Below, one piece after another: positions 6,448 to 12,683 of a stretch of 31,040 nucleotides of DNA. The number at the start of each line of letters is the position of its first letter. Positions within the stretch are counted from its first letter, which is position 1. The DNA is taken from positions 1 to 31,040 of IMG/VR virus record IMGVR_UViG_3300044644_001185. One strand, given 5' to 3'. The position numbers and the translations under genes were made by a program. Under the pieces are notes generated by a model, which had not been told where the DNA came from, did no database searches, and saw nothing but the letters and a program-made list of their open reading frames with translations. This stretch comes from a virus.

Positions 6448-6596
6448 CCGTACAGGTATGGGGAAGACAAATAAAAAACCCCGGCAGGTACTTAGACGTT
6501 TTTCCCTGCCGGGGCCCCAACAGGAGCGGGCCCGAAGGCCCACCCACAGTCACTCAGATTCTATCAACCTGCCTCACGGCACAGCAAGCCGTTCGC
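6448..6596 (-). other. Non-coding leader between two leftward units
   Basis: About 150 nt without a supported gene. It contains the strong terminator at 6471-6514 and a second small hairpin, GGGCC-CGAA-GGCCC, at about 6529-6542. No clear promoter is visible for the downstream genes, so they are probably transcribed by read-through past the terminator. Confidence 0.5.
6471..6514 (-). terminator. Intrinsic terminator
   Basis: CCCCGGCAGG (6479-6488) pairs perfectly with CCTGCCGGGG (6505-6514) across a 16-nt loop. On the minus strand the stem is followed by TTTTTTATTTG, a strong rho-independent signal. It separates the clamp-like and repeat-protein genes from the long run of small genes. Confidence 0.85.
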
Positions 6597-7070
6597 TCAG
6601 AGGGCTCCTGACTTCACGGCGTGCAGCAGGGCGACGGCCAGTTTCCGGTAGTCGATGTTCTCGGCCACCGAATCCATGTCGATATGCCCGGCGATGTCCT
6701 CCAGATCCAGCTCGCCGGCAATGTCGGACACGCTGATCTCGCCGGCAATGTCGGACGTGTCCAACGCACTGGCGATCTCACTGTGGTCAACCTCTCCGGC
6801 GATGTCCGCCACGTCGAACTGCTGGGCTAGTTCTTCGATGCTGACGGCCTCGGCCAGGCTCTCGTAATCCAGGGTGTGGCCGGTCTTCACCAGATCCACC
6901 ACCCGCTCGGCAATGGGGTCCGTGTCCATCTGCAACTGCACCTTGCTGGCCAGGTCCAGGATGTCCGGCTTTGGCACACGCAAGGCTGCCAGGGCAGCGA
7001 TGGCATCCACCTTCTCGGCAATGATGCCCTGGATGTAGGCGTGGAAACGGTTCTTCAGATAGCGAATCAT
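6597..7070 (-). CDS. Protein with tandem 'DIAGEI' repeats
   Basis: A 157-residue protein from the ATG at 7070 with AAGGAGG upstream. The first 35 residues form a helix (MIRYLKNRFHAYIQG...). From about residue 70 to 145 there are consecutive units of about 10 residues: SIEELAQQFD, VADIAGEVD, HSEIASALD, TSDIAGEIS, VSDIAGELD, LEDIAGHID, MDSVAENID, YRKLAVALL. Such short acidic repeats are known in phage proteins but have no defined role; an extended rod or binding array is plausible. Confidence 0.8.
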   Translation of the reverse strand: MIRYLKNRFHAYIQGIIAEKVDAIAALAALRVPKPDILDLASKVQLQMDTDPIAERVVDLVKTGHTLDYESLAEAVSIEELAQQFDVADIAGEVDHSEIASALDTSDIAGEISVSDIAGELDLEDIAGHIDMDSVAENIDYRKLAVALLHAVKSGAL

Positions 7071-7082
7071 CAGGGTTCCTCC

Positions 7083-7721
7083 TTAGTCTTGGGCAAGGGG
7101 CATGATCACGGACTCAAACTTCACTTCACACTCGGCGCTGAAATGCACGGCACTCTGGCTGTCGGTAGCCGTGGCATGCACTTGATCGAAGCCACACTGG
7201 ATGGCCGTCTCGCACATGTCACGGACATACCGGGCATCCAACTTCACCTTGGCCCCGCAGATCTCCAGTTCCAGGGACGGCTTGGCGCCGCAGTCTGCCT
7301 GTTCCTTCAGGGCTTTCCGGGCCTCGTCCCTCAGGGGCTTAACCGCAATCGGCCACCACCCCTGCCCCTCCTTGGGGTACAGCACCTGCTCAGTCTTGGG
7401 CCACTGCTCCAGCTCCTCATGCGGCACAGTGGTCATGCTGTTCTTCCCGTACAGCGTGACCGTGCCGTTCAGCCCCACGGAGTAGCCGTCAGGGGTGACG
7501 CCCACTGCCCGCAGGGTCTTGGCCAGGGTCTTGGACGGCAGCCCATACTCCTTTGGCTCTCCATCACACGGCCAGGTCAGGCGGCACAGTCGCCGCCCGT
7601 CCGTGGCCTCGGCAAACACGGTGCCATCGGCACGCTTCAGTCGGACACAGCCCAGCTGGTAGCGGCTGGCCTCGTCGTCAGCCCACTTGGGCAGGGCAGC
7701 GATTGCTTTAGGCAGGTGCAT
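7083..7721 (-). CDS. Sliding-clamp-like (DnaN-like) protein
   Basis: A 212-residue protein from the ATG at 7721 with TGGAGG upstream. It resembles a partial bacterial beta clamp: VRLKRADGTVFAEATDGRRLCRL (about residues 26-48) copies the clamp motif 'ATDGHRLA', and the chain ends FESVIMPLAQD, like the clamp's terminal 'YVIMPMRL'. At 212 residues it is shorter than the three-domain clamp (about 370), so it would cover two domains or be a divergent form. A DNA-replication processivity role is inferred. Related short clamp-like proteins occur in other phages. Confidence 0.6.
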   Translation of the reverse strand: MHLPKAIAALPKWADDEASRYQLGCVRLKRADGTVFAEATDGRRLCRLTWPCDGEPKEYGLPSKTLAKTLRAVGVTPDGYSVGLNGTVTLYGKNSMTTVPHEELEQWPKTEQVLYPKEGQGWWPIAVKPLRDEARKALKEQADCGAKPSLELEICGAKVKLDARYVRDMCETAIQCGFDQVHATATDSQSAVHFSAECEVKFESVIMPLAQD

Positions 7722-8019
7722 CGGAATCCTCCAGGTTGGCAAGGTGGTTGCGGGCCAGTTCACTCCAGTTGACGGCAGAGATGGCCGCCCCAAGCAGGTC
7801 GGACAGCAGGCCCGACAGGCCAGCCTTCTCGGCGTCGTACTCCACAGACTCCTTCATCTCGTCGGCCAGGTATCGGATCGCTGCCCCTTGGGAGAAGCAG
7901 TCGTTCTCGCCACTATCCCGGGCCTCCTCTGCCCGCTCTTTCCAGAACTCCTGGTCGGCCTGGTTGTTGTCAAACCACAGGGCGACCAGCCAGGTTTCGA
8001 CGTTGGTGTAGCCGTTCAC
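7708..8019 (-). CDS. Conserved 'NGYTNVETWxVALW' phage protein
   Basis: A 103-residue protein starting at GTG 8019, preceded by AGAGG and giving a GTGA overlap with the upstream stop. The N-terminal NGYTNVETWLVALWFDNN matches a widespread small phage family (pattern 'NYETWxVxLWxxND', DUF7249-type). The remainder is helical and acidic. The function of the family is unknown. Confidence 0.8.
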   Translation of the reverse strand: MNGYTNVETWLVALWFDNNQADQEFWKERAEEARDSGENDCFSQGAAIRYLADEMKESVEYDAEKAGLSGLLSDLLGAAISAVNWSELARNHLANLEDSDAPA

Positions 8020-8246
8020 GTAGCACCTCTCTTGTGGGTCTTCAGGAAATGACGCACCAGCAGATCCAAGCCGATCACCCGGTATCCCAGCGGCATGAAC
8101 TCCGGTGTCTGCTCCCACCGCTCATCCGCATCGCTGATCCGCACTACGCAGCCGCGGAGGTTGGACCAGGTTTCGCCGTCGTTCAGAACCACCACAGCCC
8201 GGCCGGCATCCAGGTCCGCCAGGGCACGCTCGTCTTCGGCGTCCAT
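8016..8246 (-). CDS. Hypothetical protein
   Basis: A 76-residue protein from the ATG at 8246 with TGGAG upstream, overlapping both neighbours. It looks like a small beta-barrel-type fold: RAVVVLNDGETWSNLRGCVVRIS followed by FMPLGYRVIGLDLLV. No family recognised. Confidence 0.7.
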   Translation of the reverse strand: MDAEDERALADLDAGRAVVVLNDGETWSNLRGCVVRISDADERWEQTPEFMPLGYRVIGLDLLVRHFLKTHKRGAT

Positions 8247-8482
8247 CACGCACACTCCAGGATGCCGCACACGTCCTTGTAGACCCCAGCACTGCGGCCC
8301 TCGTACTGGGGGTACTTCCGAACAAACTGCCGCACCACATAGGCCAGCCGCTCACTGCGGTGCTGCCCGCAGGCACGGGACGCATGCCAGCACTGGCTGA
8401 CATAGTTCCGCTCGCACTCCTTGATGAACCGCACCTCGTAGGGAGGCTGAAGGGTCAGGGTCTGCATGTAGTCAAAGTCCAT
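8246..8482 (-). CDS. Hypothetical protein
   Basis: A 78-residue protein from the ATG at 8482 with GAGGAGGTG upstream. It contains several Cys and His residues (KECERNY, QCWHASRACGQH, DVCGILEC), possibly a metal site. The Arg-rich middle may contact nucleic acid. Not assigned. Confidence 0.7.
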   Translation of the reverse strand: MDFDYMQTLTLQPPYEVRFIKECERNYVSQCWHASRACGQHRSERLAYVVRQFVRKYPQYEGRSAGVYKDVCGILECA

Positions 8483-8726
8483 GTGTCACCTCCTCGCCTG
8501 AAAAGCCGTAGTCAACGCCCATGCCCTGAGTGAACTCGCCGTTGATGCGAACAATCGCACCAGGCTCAAACAACTCGCCCGCCATGGCGTGCCACCTGTC
8601 AAACACCTGCCCGGCAGTGGCTCGCACGTCCGGAAGAACGACAGGGAACTCCGTGGTGTAGAACGCACCAATGGAGCCGCGGGGCCGCACCTGCACTGAC
8701 GCCGTATAGCGATACTGTTTCTCCAT
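8472..8726 (-). CDS. Hypothetical protein
   Basis: An 84-residue protein from the ATG at 8726 with GAGGTG upstream. The first half is strand-rich (YRYTASVQVRPRGSIGAFYTTEFPVVLP), the second begins with a helix. Overlaps the next gene by 11 nt. Function unknown. Confidence 0.7.
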   Translation of the reverse strand: MEKQYRYTASVQVRPRGSIGAFYTTEFPVVLPDVRATAGQVFDRWHAMAGELFEPGAIVRINGEFTQGMGVDYGFSGEEVTHGL

Positions 8727-8734
8727 CACGCACC

Positions 8735-9619
8735 TCACGCTGCCAGGTAGTACTCAGGTTCAGCCTCGGCGGGGTGTACGCTCCCCACCAGGTCAATGCC
8801 GGTCGGCACCGCAAACTCAGACTCACAGGCATCCTCACGCTTGTCGCCGGACGCCTTCAGTCGCAGGCCCACGCAGATGTCCTGGGGGTCCAGGAACCGC
8901 AGGTCCAGCCGGTCACCGTCCACCACCTGCCAGACCTTCCCGTTGGGGTCAGTCCAGGTGGCAGGCAGGTAGCCGAACTCACTGCCCCACGGGTTCCACA
9001 CGGTGTCGAACACCACGGCGATGTTCGATCCGGTGCGGTAGACACGCTCCCAGTCCTTGGCCTGCGTGCCGTCGTTGTAACTGTATGTCAGGTGGTAGTT
9101 AGCTGGAACAGAACCCAGACGCTCAGAGCATTTGGTGTAGTCCCAGAACCGCCAGCCATAGTCAAACATCCATGGGAACAACTTCTGCCAGTTGACATCG
9201 GAGTCCACATTGGCACGGGCTGCGATGATGTAGTCACTGGCATTGCGGGTGATCCTGTCCATCTCACGCCGCAGGTAGGCACCGAACGTCCGGGGGTTCT
9301 CACTGAGCCACCGTGTCAGGTTGATCCGGGCCGCACGCACAAAGTCAGACTGACCATGCCCAGCCTCCCAGGTGACACAGGGGCCAGAACACATGGACAA
9401 TCCCCTGCGGTTGGCCCACTGTCCAATCTCATAGACATCCTTGCCATCATCCAGCATCTGCTGCATCACAGACCTTCTCAGGGCCCGTGGGCAGGTATTG
9501 ACACCAGAGCTGTCAGAGGAGGCCAGGGAGATCGTATAGACCTTGTATTCCTCTCCGTGGTGGCTGATCTTCGTATTGCTGTCACCGTCCTGAATGATCT
9601 GGGCGATCTTGTATGACAT
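8735..9619 (-). CDS. GP88/DUF7227-like phage protein
   Basis: A 294-residue protein from the ATG at 9619 with CAGGAG upstream, the first gene of the leftward arm. It resembles the phage GP88/DUF7227 group: SYKIAQII...DGDSNTKIS at the N-terminus, Cys-containing stretches NTCPRAL and LSMCSGPC, then ANVDSDVNWQKL...WRFWDYTK and PANYHLTYSYNDG in the middle. The family's role is not established; the Cys residues may bind metal. As first gene it should be the most highly and earliest expressed of the arm. Confidence 0.65.
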   Translation of the reverse strand: MSYKIAQIIQDGDSNTKISHHGEEYKVYTISLASSDSSGVNTCPRALRRSVMQQMLDDGKDVYEIGQWANRRGLSMCSGPCVTWEAGHGQSDFVRAARINLTRWLSENPRTFGAYLRREMDRITRNASDYIIAARANVDSDVNWQKLFPWMFDYGWRFWDYTKCSERLGSVPANYHLTYSYNDGTQAKDWERVYRTGSNIAVVFDTVWNPWGSEFGYLPATWTDPNGKVWQVVDGDRLDLRFLDPQDICVGLRLKASGDKREDACESEFAVPTGIDLVGSVHPAEAEPEYYLAA

Positions 9620-9634
9620 GGCTAACTCCTGTTG

Positions 9635-9675
9635 GCTGTCCGCATCACACTTGCCCGCATCGCTGTCCGCATCAC
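9635..9675. repeat. 14-bp direct repeat in the leader of the leftward arm
   Basis: GCTGTCCGCATCAC occurs at 9635-9648 and again at 9662-9675, 27 bp apart, just upstream of the first leftward gene. The second copy runs into the inverted repeat at 9675-9691. It may be a duplicated binding site. Confidence 0.5.
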
Positions 9676-9691
9676 CCACGGAAACCGTGGG
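9675..9691. promoter_or_regulatory. Perfect 7-bp inverted repeat
   Basis: CCCACGG-AAA-CCGTGGG forms a perfect hairpin or dyad between the divergent transcription units. In the leftward RNA it would be a stable leader hairpin; in DNA it could be an operator. Confidence 0.5.
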
Positions 9692-9710
9692 GGGGCTGGC
9701 CGTGGCCCGG

Positions 9711-9730
9711 CAGTGTACGCTGGTACACTG
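9711..9730. promoter_or_regulatory. Perfect 8-bp dyad, candidate operator
   Basis: CAGTGTAC (9711-9718) and GTACACTG (9723-9730) are exact reverse complements separated by GCTG. The dyad lies in the divergent control region, adjacent to the phased A-tracts, and has the size of a dimeric repressor site. The helix-turn-helix protein at 925-1212 is one possible ligand, but this is a guess. Confidence 0.5.
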
Positions 9731-9738
9731 CGGGGCCG

Positions 9739-9775
9739 GAAAACTGCGGAAAACGCGGGGAAAACGGCCGAAAAC
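9739..9775. promoter_or_regulatory. Helically phased A-tracts (predicted bent DNA)
   Basis: GAAAAC occurs at 9739, 9749, 9760 and 9770, spacing 10, 11 and 10 bp, in otherwise very GC-rich DNA. A4 tracts in phase with the helix cause intrinsic curvature, as at many promoters and origins. The last copy sits within the palindrome CGGCCG-AAAA-CGGCCG. Confidence 0.55.
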
Positions 9776-9807
9776 GGCCGCGGCGGCGCCGAGCGATTTG
9801 GCCGCCT

Positions 9808-9836
9808 TAAATAGTCCCGCGCCGCTCGCCCAAAAA
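9808..9836 (-). promoter_or_regulatory. Weak candidate promoter for the leftward arm
   Basis: On the minus strand TTTTTG (9836-9831) and TATTTA (9813-9808) are separated by exactly 17 nt, the only AT-rich pair in this region. It points toward the first leftward gene, about 190 nt away, with the bent DNA and dyads downstream. The match to sigma70 is modest. Confidence 0.35.
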
Positions 9837-9950
9837 AAACGCGGCGGCCCGGAAGATTTTCCCGGCGGCGGCGCGGGAGTCTAGATGTCGGCCGAACGAA
9901 CGGCCGACCGGCCGCCCCGCCGATCCGGGGCACCAACAGGGAACCCAACC

Positions 9951-10154
9951 ATGTCCGCGACTTACGAACTCCGCCCCGCGACGAAGACCGCCCCCGCCAC
10001 GCTTGTGGTGACGATCCCCGTGAACGCCGACGCCCCGCTCAGTAGCACCGGCAAAACGCGGCTTGTGGCCACCACGCACGGCAACCAGCCCACGCCCATC
10101 ACTATCAACGGGCAGGTGGTCAAAGTCGGTTTGACCGCCTTTTACAAGGCCTGA
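9951..10154 (+). CDS. Hypothetical 67-residue protein, first rightward gene
   Basis: Starts at the ATG at 9951 (weak ACAGGG upstream). The product (MSATYELRPATKTAPATLVV...) looks like a small beta-rich domain, with TIPVNADAPLS and ITINGQVVKVGLTAFYKA. Codon use is extremely GC-rich, like the rest of this island. It is followed by a long perfect hairpin (10167-10200). Function unknown. Confidence 0.6.
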   Translation: MSATYELRPATKTAPATLVVTIPVNADAPLSSTGKTRLVATTHGNQPTPITINGQVVKVGLTAFYKA

Positions 10155-10166
10155 CCCACCGCAGCC

Positions 10167-10200
10167 GCCGCCGGGGTTGCAATGTCGCAGCCCCGGCGGC
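10167..10200 (+). terminator. Long GC hairpin between two small genes
   Basis: GCCGCCGGGG (10167-10176) pairs perfectly with CCCCGGCGGC (10191-10200); TTGC and GCAG extend the stem to 14 bp with one T-G pair and a 6-nt loop. No T-run follows, so it may stabilise the RNA or cause factor-dependent termination instead of classic termination. Confidence 0.5.
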
Positions 10201-10231
10201 CCGGCCGCCTCACCCCACAGGATCCCCACCC

Positions 10232-10450
10232 ATGGCCTTTACCCTAGAACTCTCCGCCGACTACCACGGGCCGCAGGGCCGCATTGTGACCGACTACCAC
10301 CAACACCGATTGCCCACCATGGCCGACACGCTCCAGATCATGGATGCACACTGGCAGCGGATCAGCCGCCGCCGCGGGACACAGTTGCATGTGCGAATCA
10401 CGCCCGACCATGGAACGCCCATAGTCACAAAGAGATTCCGCCGAGACTAA
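10232..10450 (+). CDS. Hypothetical 72-residue basic protein
   Basis: Starts at the ATG at 10232. The product has beta-strand-like ends (FTLELSADYHG... and QLHVRITPDHGTPIVTKRF) around a central helix (ADTLQIMDAHWQRISRRR). The Arg-rich middle may touch nucleic acid. It lies in the GC-rich island, and the ribosome site is weak. Confidence 0.6.
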   Translation: MAFTLELSADYHGPQGRIVTDYHQHRLPTMADTLQIMDAHWQRISRRRGTQLHVRITPDHGTPIVTKRFRRD

Positions 10451-10462
10451 CGAAATACTAAC

Positions 10463-10491
10463 TTGCAACCCCCGCCCGAGCCGATTACAAT
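10463..10491 (+). promoter_or_regulatory. Sigma70-type promoter
   Basis: TTGCAA at 10463-10468 and TACAAT at 10486-10491 are separated by exactly 17 nt, close to the bacterial housekeeping consensus and striking in such GC-rich DNA. It would drive the gene starting at 10538, leaving a leader of about 40 nt with a small hairpin (CCACGG/CCGTGG, 10499-10516). Confidence 0.7.
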
Positions 10492-10537
10492 CACAGAACC
10501 ACGGCCGACACCGTGGAACCCCAACGGAGCCGATACC

Positions 10538-11215
10538 ATGAACTTTCCCCACGCCACCGCCGACCAGTGGACCGCCGCCCAGCGGATCCTCCGCGGGATC
10601 CTCAGCCGTCACGGCGTCTATGGACCGGACGCCGACGACACCGTCCAGCAGTGGACGTTTAAGGCGATGACCAAGGCCCACCGGAAGGTATGCCCGGTTA
10701 GCCCCACCGCCGCGGCAGTAGGCATGAAACGGCTGGTGGCCAAGTACGGGATCGGAAGGCTGCTCCGTGAGACGCAGCCCAAGGCCCAGACATACGCCCG
10801 CCCGGTGGGCCGGACGGGGCTGGACGAGTCGCAGCCCGACCACGTGTTCGACGTGGCCCCGGGGAAGGCACCGGCCAGCAGCAACCCGGCCACCATGGCC
10901 GAGGCCGGGGAATCGCTTGCCGAGCGTATGCCCCGCTTCGCCCAACGGGCCAGGGCCAGGGGCATGACGCCCGCCGCGCTCGCCCTGGTAGCGGCGGGGT
11001 GGGGGCCGCTTGATGACGAAGACGCCGCCAAGGCTTCGCCAAGCGTCCCGCAATGCGGCCCCGGCTACACGCCGCCGGGCCGGGGATGCCCGGGCTTGCA
11101 CGCCAGCCGCCGCCCGACCGGAGAGCCGATGCACATGGCCGCGCCGGTCACCTACCTTGATGGAGTGAACCTCACGGCGTACCGGGCAGAACTGGCCCGA
11201 TACTACGGACGTTGA
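10538..11215 (+). CDS. Possible sigma-factor-like regulatory protein
   Basis: A 225-residue protein from the ATG at 10538 with CGGAG upstream; an upstream TTG is excluded since it is the -35 box. Residues about 15-50 (RILRGILSRHGVYGPDADDTVQQWTFKAM) have the spacing of sigma region 2 in ECF-type factors ('L...GV..PDAEDLVQETFLKA'). No convincing region 4 is seen; the C-terminal half is Pro/Gly-rich with two Cys. It has its own sigma70-type promoter. A transcription role is a tentative inference; it may be an unrelated helical protein. Confidence 0.35.
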   Translation: MNFPHATADQWTAAQRILRGILSRHGVYGPDADDTVQQWTFKAMTKAHRKVCPVSPTAAAVGMKRLVAKYGIGRLLRETQPKAQTYARPVGRTGLDESQPDHVFDVAPGKAPASSNPATMAEAGESLAERMPRFAQRARARGMTPAALALVAAGWGPLDDEDAAKASPSVPQCGPGYTPPGRGCPGLHASRRPTGEPMHMAAPVTYLDGVNLTAYRAELARYYGR

Positions 11216-11222
11216 CCAACCG

Positions 11223-11263
11223 CCCCGGCCGCAGCAGACCCGACACGGGGAGCGCGGCCGGGG
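11223..11263 (+). terminator. Terminator-like hairpin after the sigma-like gene
   Basis: The 9-bp perfect stem begins 7 nt after the stop of the gene ending at 11215, with a nested inner stem. No T-run follows. Position favours an RNA 3' end or stabiliser. Confidence 0.45.
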
Positions 11264-11371
11264 CCGACTGAACCCGCGACCAACCGCGGCCCCAGCCGGG
11301 AGGGGTGATCCAGGCCGACCGGCCCCGGGGAAACCCGGGGCCGCCACCGTACACGCTCCGCAGCAGACCCG
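11229..11371. repeat. 14-bp direct repeat CCGCAGCAGACCCG
   Basis: Identical copies at 11229-11242 and 11358-11371 within the gene-free stretch. A second 14-bp pair, GCCACCGTACACGC, lies at 11343-11356 and 11549-11562. Such iterated short words fit an origin or protein-binding array but are also expected occasionally in biased DNA. Confidence 0.4.
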
Positions 11372-11953
11372 CCGCCGCCTGATCACCGGCCGCGGACGAG
11401 CGATCCCCAGCCGGGGAACGAACGGACGGCCGAACGAATCGCCACTGGGCGAGGGGTGGCCGCGCCGAACGTCAGGAGCGAATCCCCCGCCAGCGCAGCG
11501 GGGGACACGCCGCCGGGGGCCGTGGCCGAAAGAAGGCCCGCCCCGGCGGCCACCGTACACGCGGCCCCGGCACCAGTGCGACCGCCGACAGGCGACCACG
11601 CACGGCCGGGGCCGCACGGGCGGGCGATGCACCACCACCGACCCCGCCGCCACCACCGCCGGCCGGCCCGGCTCGCCCGGCACCAGGCCGACGCACCCGG
11701 CGAGGGGGGGTGGCAGCATACGAACCGCCACCGAACACGTAACCCAAGGCCCGGCCGAGGCTTGCGGCTTCCCGCGACCCGGCCTGGCCATGGCCCGCGA
11801 CCGTATCGCCGGAGGGTACCGGGAGCCTACCGTGACCGGCGGCCCGACACGCGGCAGCGGCACTCGCTTCGCTCGCGGCTCCGGCGGGGCCCCTACCCCC
11901 CCGGAGCAAAGACAGTAGTTTAGTCAATCCGCCGCGCCGATTTTTTGAAAACT

Positions 11954-12009
11954 CCGGGTTTTGCGTGACCGCTTAACCGCCGTCCGCTGTACGCTTGGCC
12001 ACCATGGGC
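11954..12009 (+). promoter_or_regulatory. Conserved leader element, copy 1
   Basis: CCGGGTTTTGCGTG (11954-11967) followed by CCACCATGGGC (11999-12009, including the start codon of the HNH gene). The same two words occur in the same order at 12582-12625. The pair probably marks a shared promoter or translation-control element. Confidence 0.5.
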
Positions 12010-12546
12010 ATGGCGTACGAAGACGACCTTCGGAAGCGGCGGGAGGATCCGCGGCGAAATGCGTACGGCCGCGACTACTACCAGAAGAACAAGGACTACT
12101 TCCGGGAGTACCAAAAGGAGTACAAGAAGTCCGGCCGGCGGAAGCCTGGAGGCTGGGGCAACTACAAGGCAGACACGCATGAGAGCCGCTGCTGGGCCGT
12201 GGCGGCCGGGATGTGCGGGTCGTCCAGGGCCCGCTCCCGCCGTGAGAAGTGGCCGTTTGGCCTATCCACCGAGTGGATCGCCAGGCGGATACGGGCAGGC
12301 AAGTGCGAGCTAACGGGCGTGCCGTTCGTTCTGGAGCGGAAGTCTCCGTACATGCCATCCCTGGACCGGATCGACAGCAGCAAGTTTTACACCGCTGACA
12401 ACTGCCGGGTCATCCTCCTCATCCTGAACCTGGCCAAGCGGGACTGGCCAGAGGATGTTTTCCAGGCCGCGTTCCTGGCTGCGGCCGATGGGCTCCGCGG
12501 GTCCCTTCCCGGTTCTGGAGCGCCGCCACCTCCGGGATCCCCGTGA
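12004..12546 (+). CDS. HNH-type endonuclease-like protein
   Basis: A 180-residue protein from the ATG at 12004. The N-terminal 50 residues are basic and aromatic (DYYQKNKDYFREYQKEYKK). The C-terminal half carries the phage HNH-type core: CELTGVPF (residues 101-108), SLDRID (119-124), YTADNCR (129-135) and LNLAK (141-145). In this family SLDRID replaces the usual His-containing HVDR and the paired Cys of zinc-bound forms are only partly present. It probably cleaves DNA, as homing or packaging-associated nucleases do. It opens the accessory block and shares its leader sequence with the next gene. Confidence 0.65.
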   Translation: MGMAYEDDLRKRREDPRRNAYGRDYYQKNKDYFREYQKEYKKSGRRKPGGWGNYKADTHESRCWAVAAGMCGSSRARSRREKWPFGLSTEWIARRIRAGKCELTGVPFVLERKSPYMPSLDRIDSSKFYTADNCRVILLILNLAKRDWPEDVFQAAFLAAADGLRGSLPGSGAPPPPGSP

Positions 12547-12581
12547 CCGGGTCCCCTTCTGCTCCCGGAGTTTCCCGCCCC

Positions 12582-12625
12582 CCGGGTTTTGCGTGGTCGC
12601 TCGCTGGGCACTGACCACCATGGGC
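12582..12625 (+). promoter_or_regulatory. Conserved leader element, copy 2
   Basis: CCGGGTTTTGCGTG (12582-12595) and CCACCATGGGC (12615-12625) repeat the leader of the HNH gene with 12 fewer bases between the two words. The ATG inside it (12620) opens only a 13-codon frame ending at 12661, just before the kinase-like gene. Confidence 0.5.
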
Positions 12626-12683
12626 GGACTCGCTGATCGACTGGTTGCGTCTTCAGGCTGATGCCCGCTGGGCATTAGCCTGT

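Larger units (their letters stand above)
11216..12003. other. GC-rich, hairpin-rich stretch without a supported gene
   Basis: About 790 bp with no open frame that has a ribosome site and plausible protein composition on either strand. It holds several perfect hairpins: CCCCGGCCG/CGGCCGGGG (11223-11263, with an inner CCCG-ACA-CGGG), GGCCCCGGG-GAAA-CCCGGGGCC (11321-11342), CCCCCGC/GCGGGGG (11484-11504) and GCTCCGG/CCGGAGC (11878-11907). It also has short direct repeats. It could be an origin, a structured RNA, or decayed acquired DNA. Confidence 0.6.

Noticed and set aside
10463-10537. N-terminal extension of the sigma-like gene from a TTG start
   Set aside because: The TTG is the -35 box of a near-consensus promoter and the extension would lie upstream of the transcript start.
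10244-11863. Long minus-strand open frame of 539 codons
   Set aside because: It lies opposite real rightward genes and the GC-rich gap; composition is Gly/Arg/Pro-rich with no domain pattern, as expected for an antisense frame in high-GC DNA.
11216-12003. tRNA genes in the hairpin-rich gap
   Set aside because: No cloverleaf with a T-loop GTTC-type sequence could be found; the hairpins are isolated stems.
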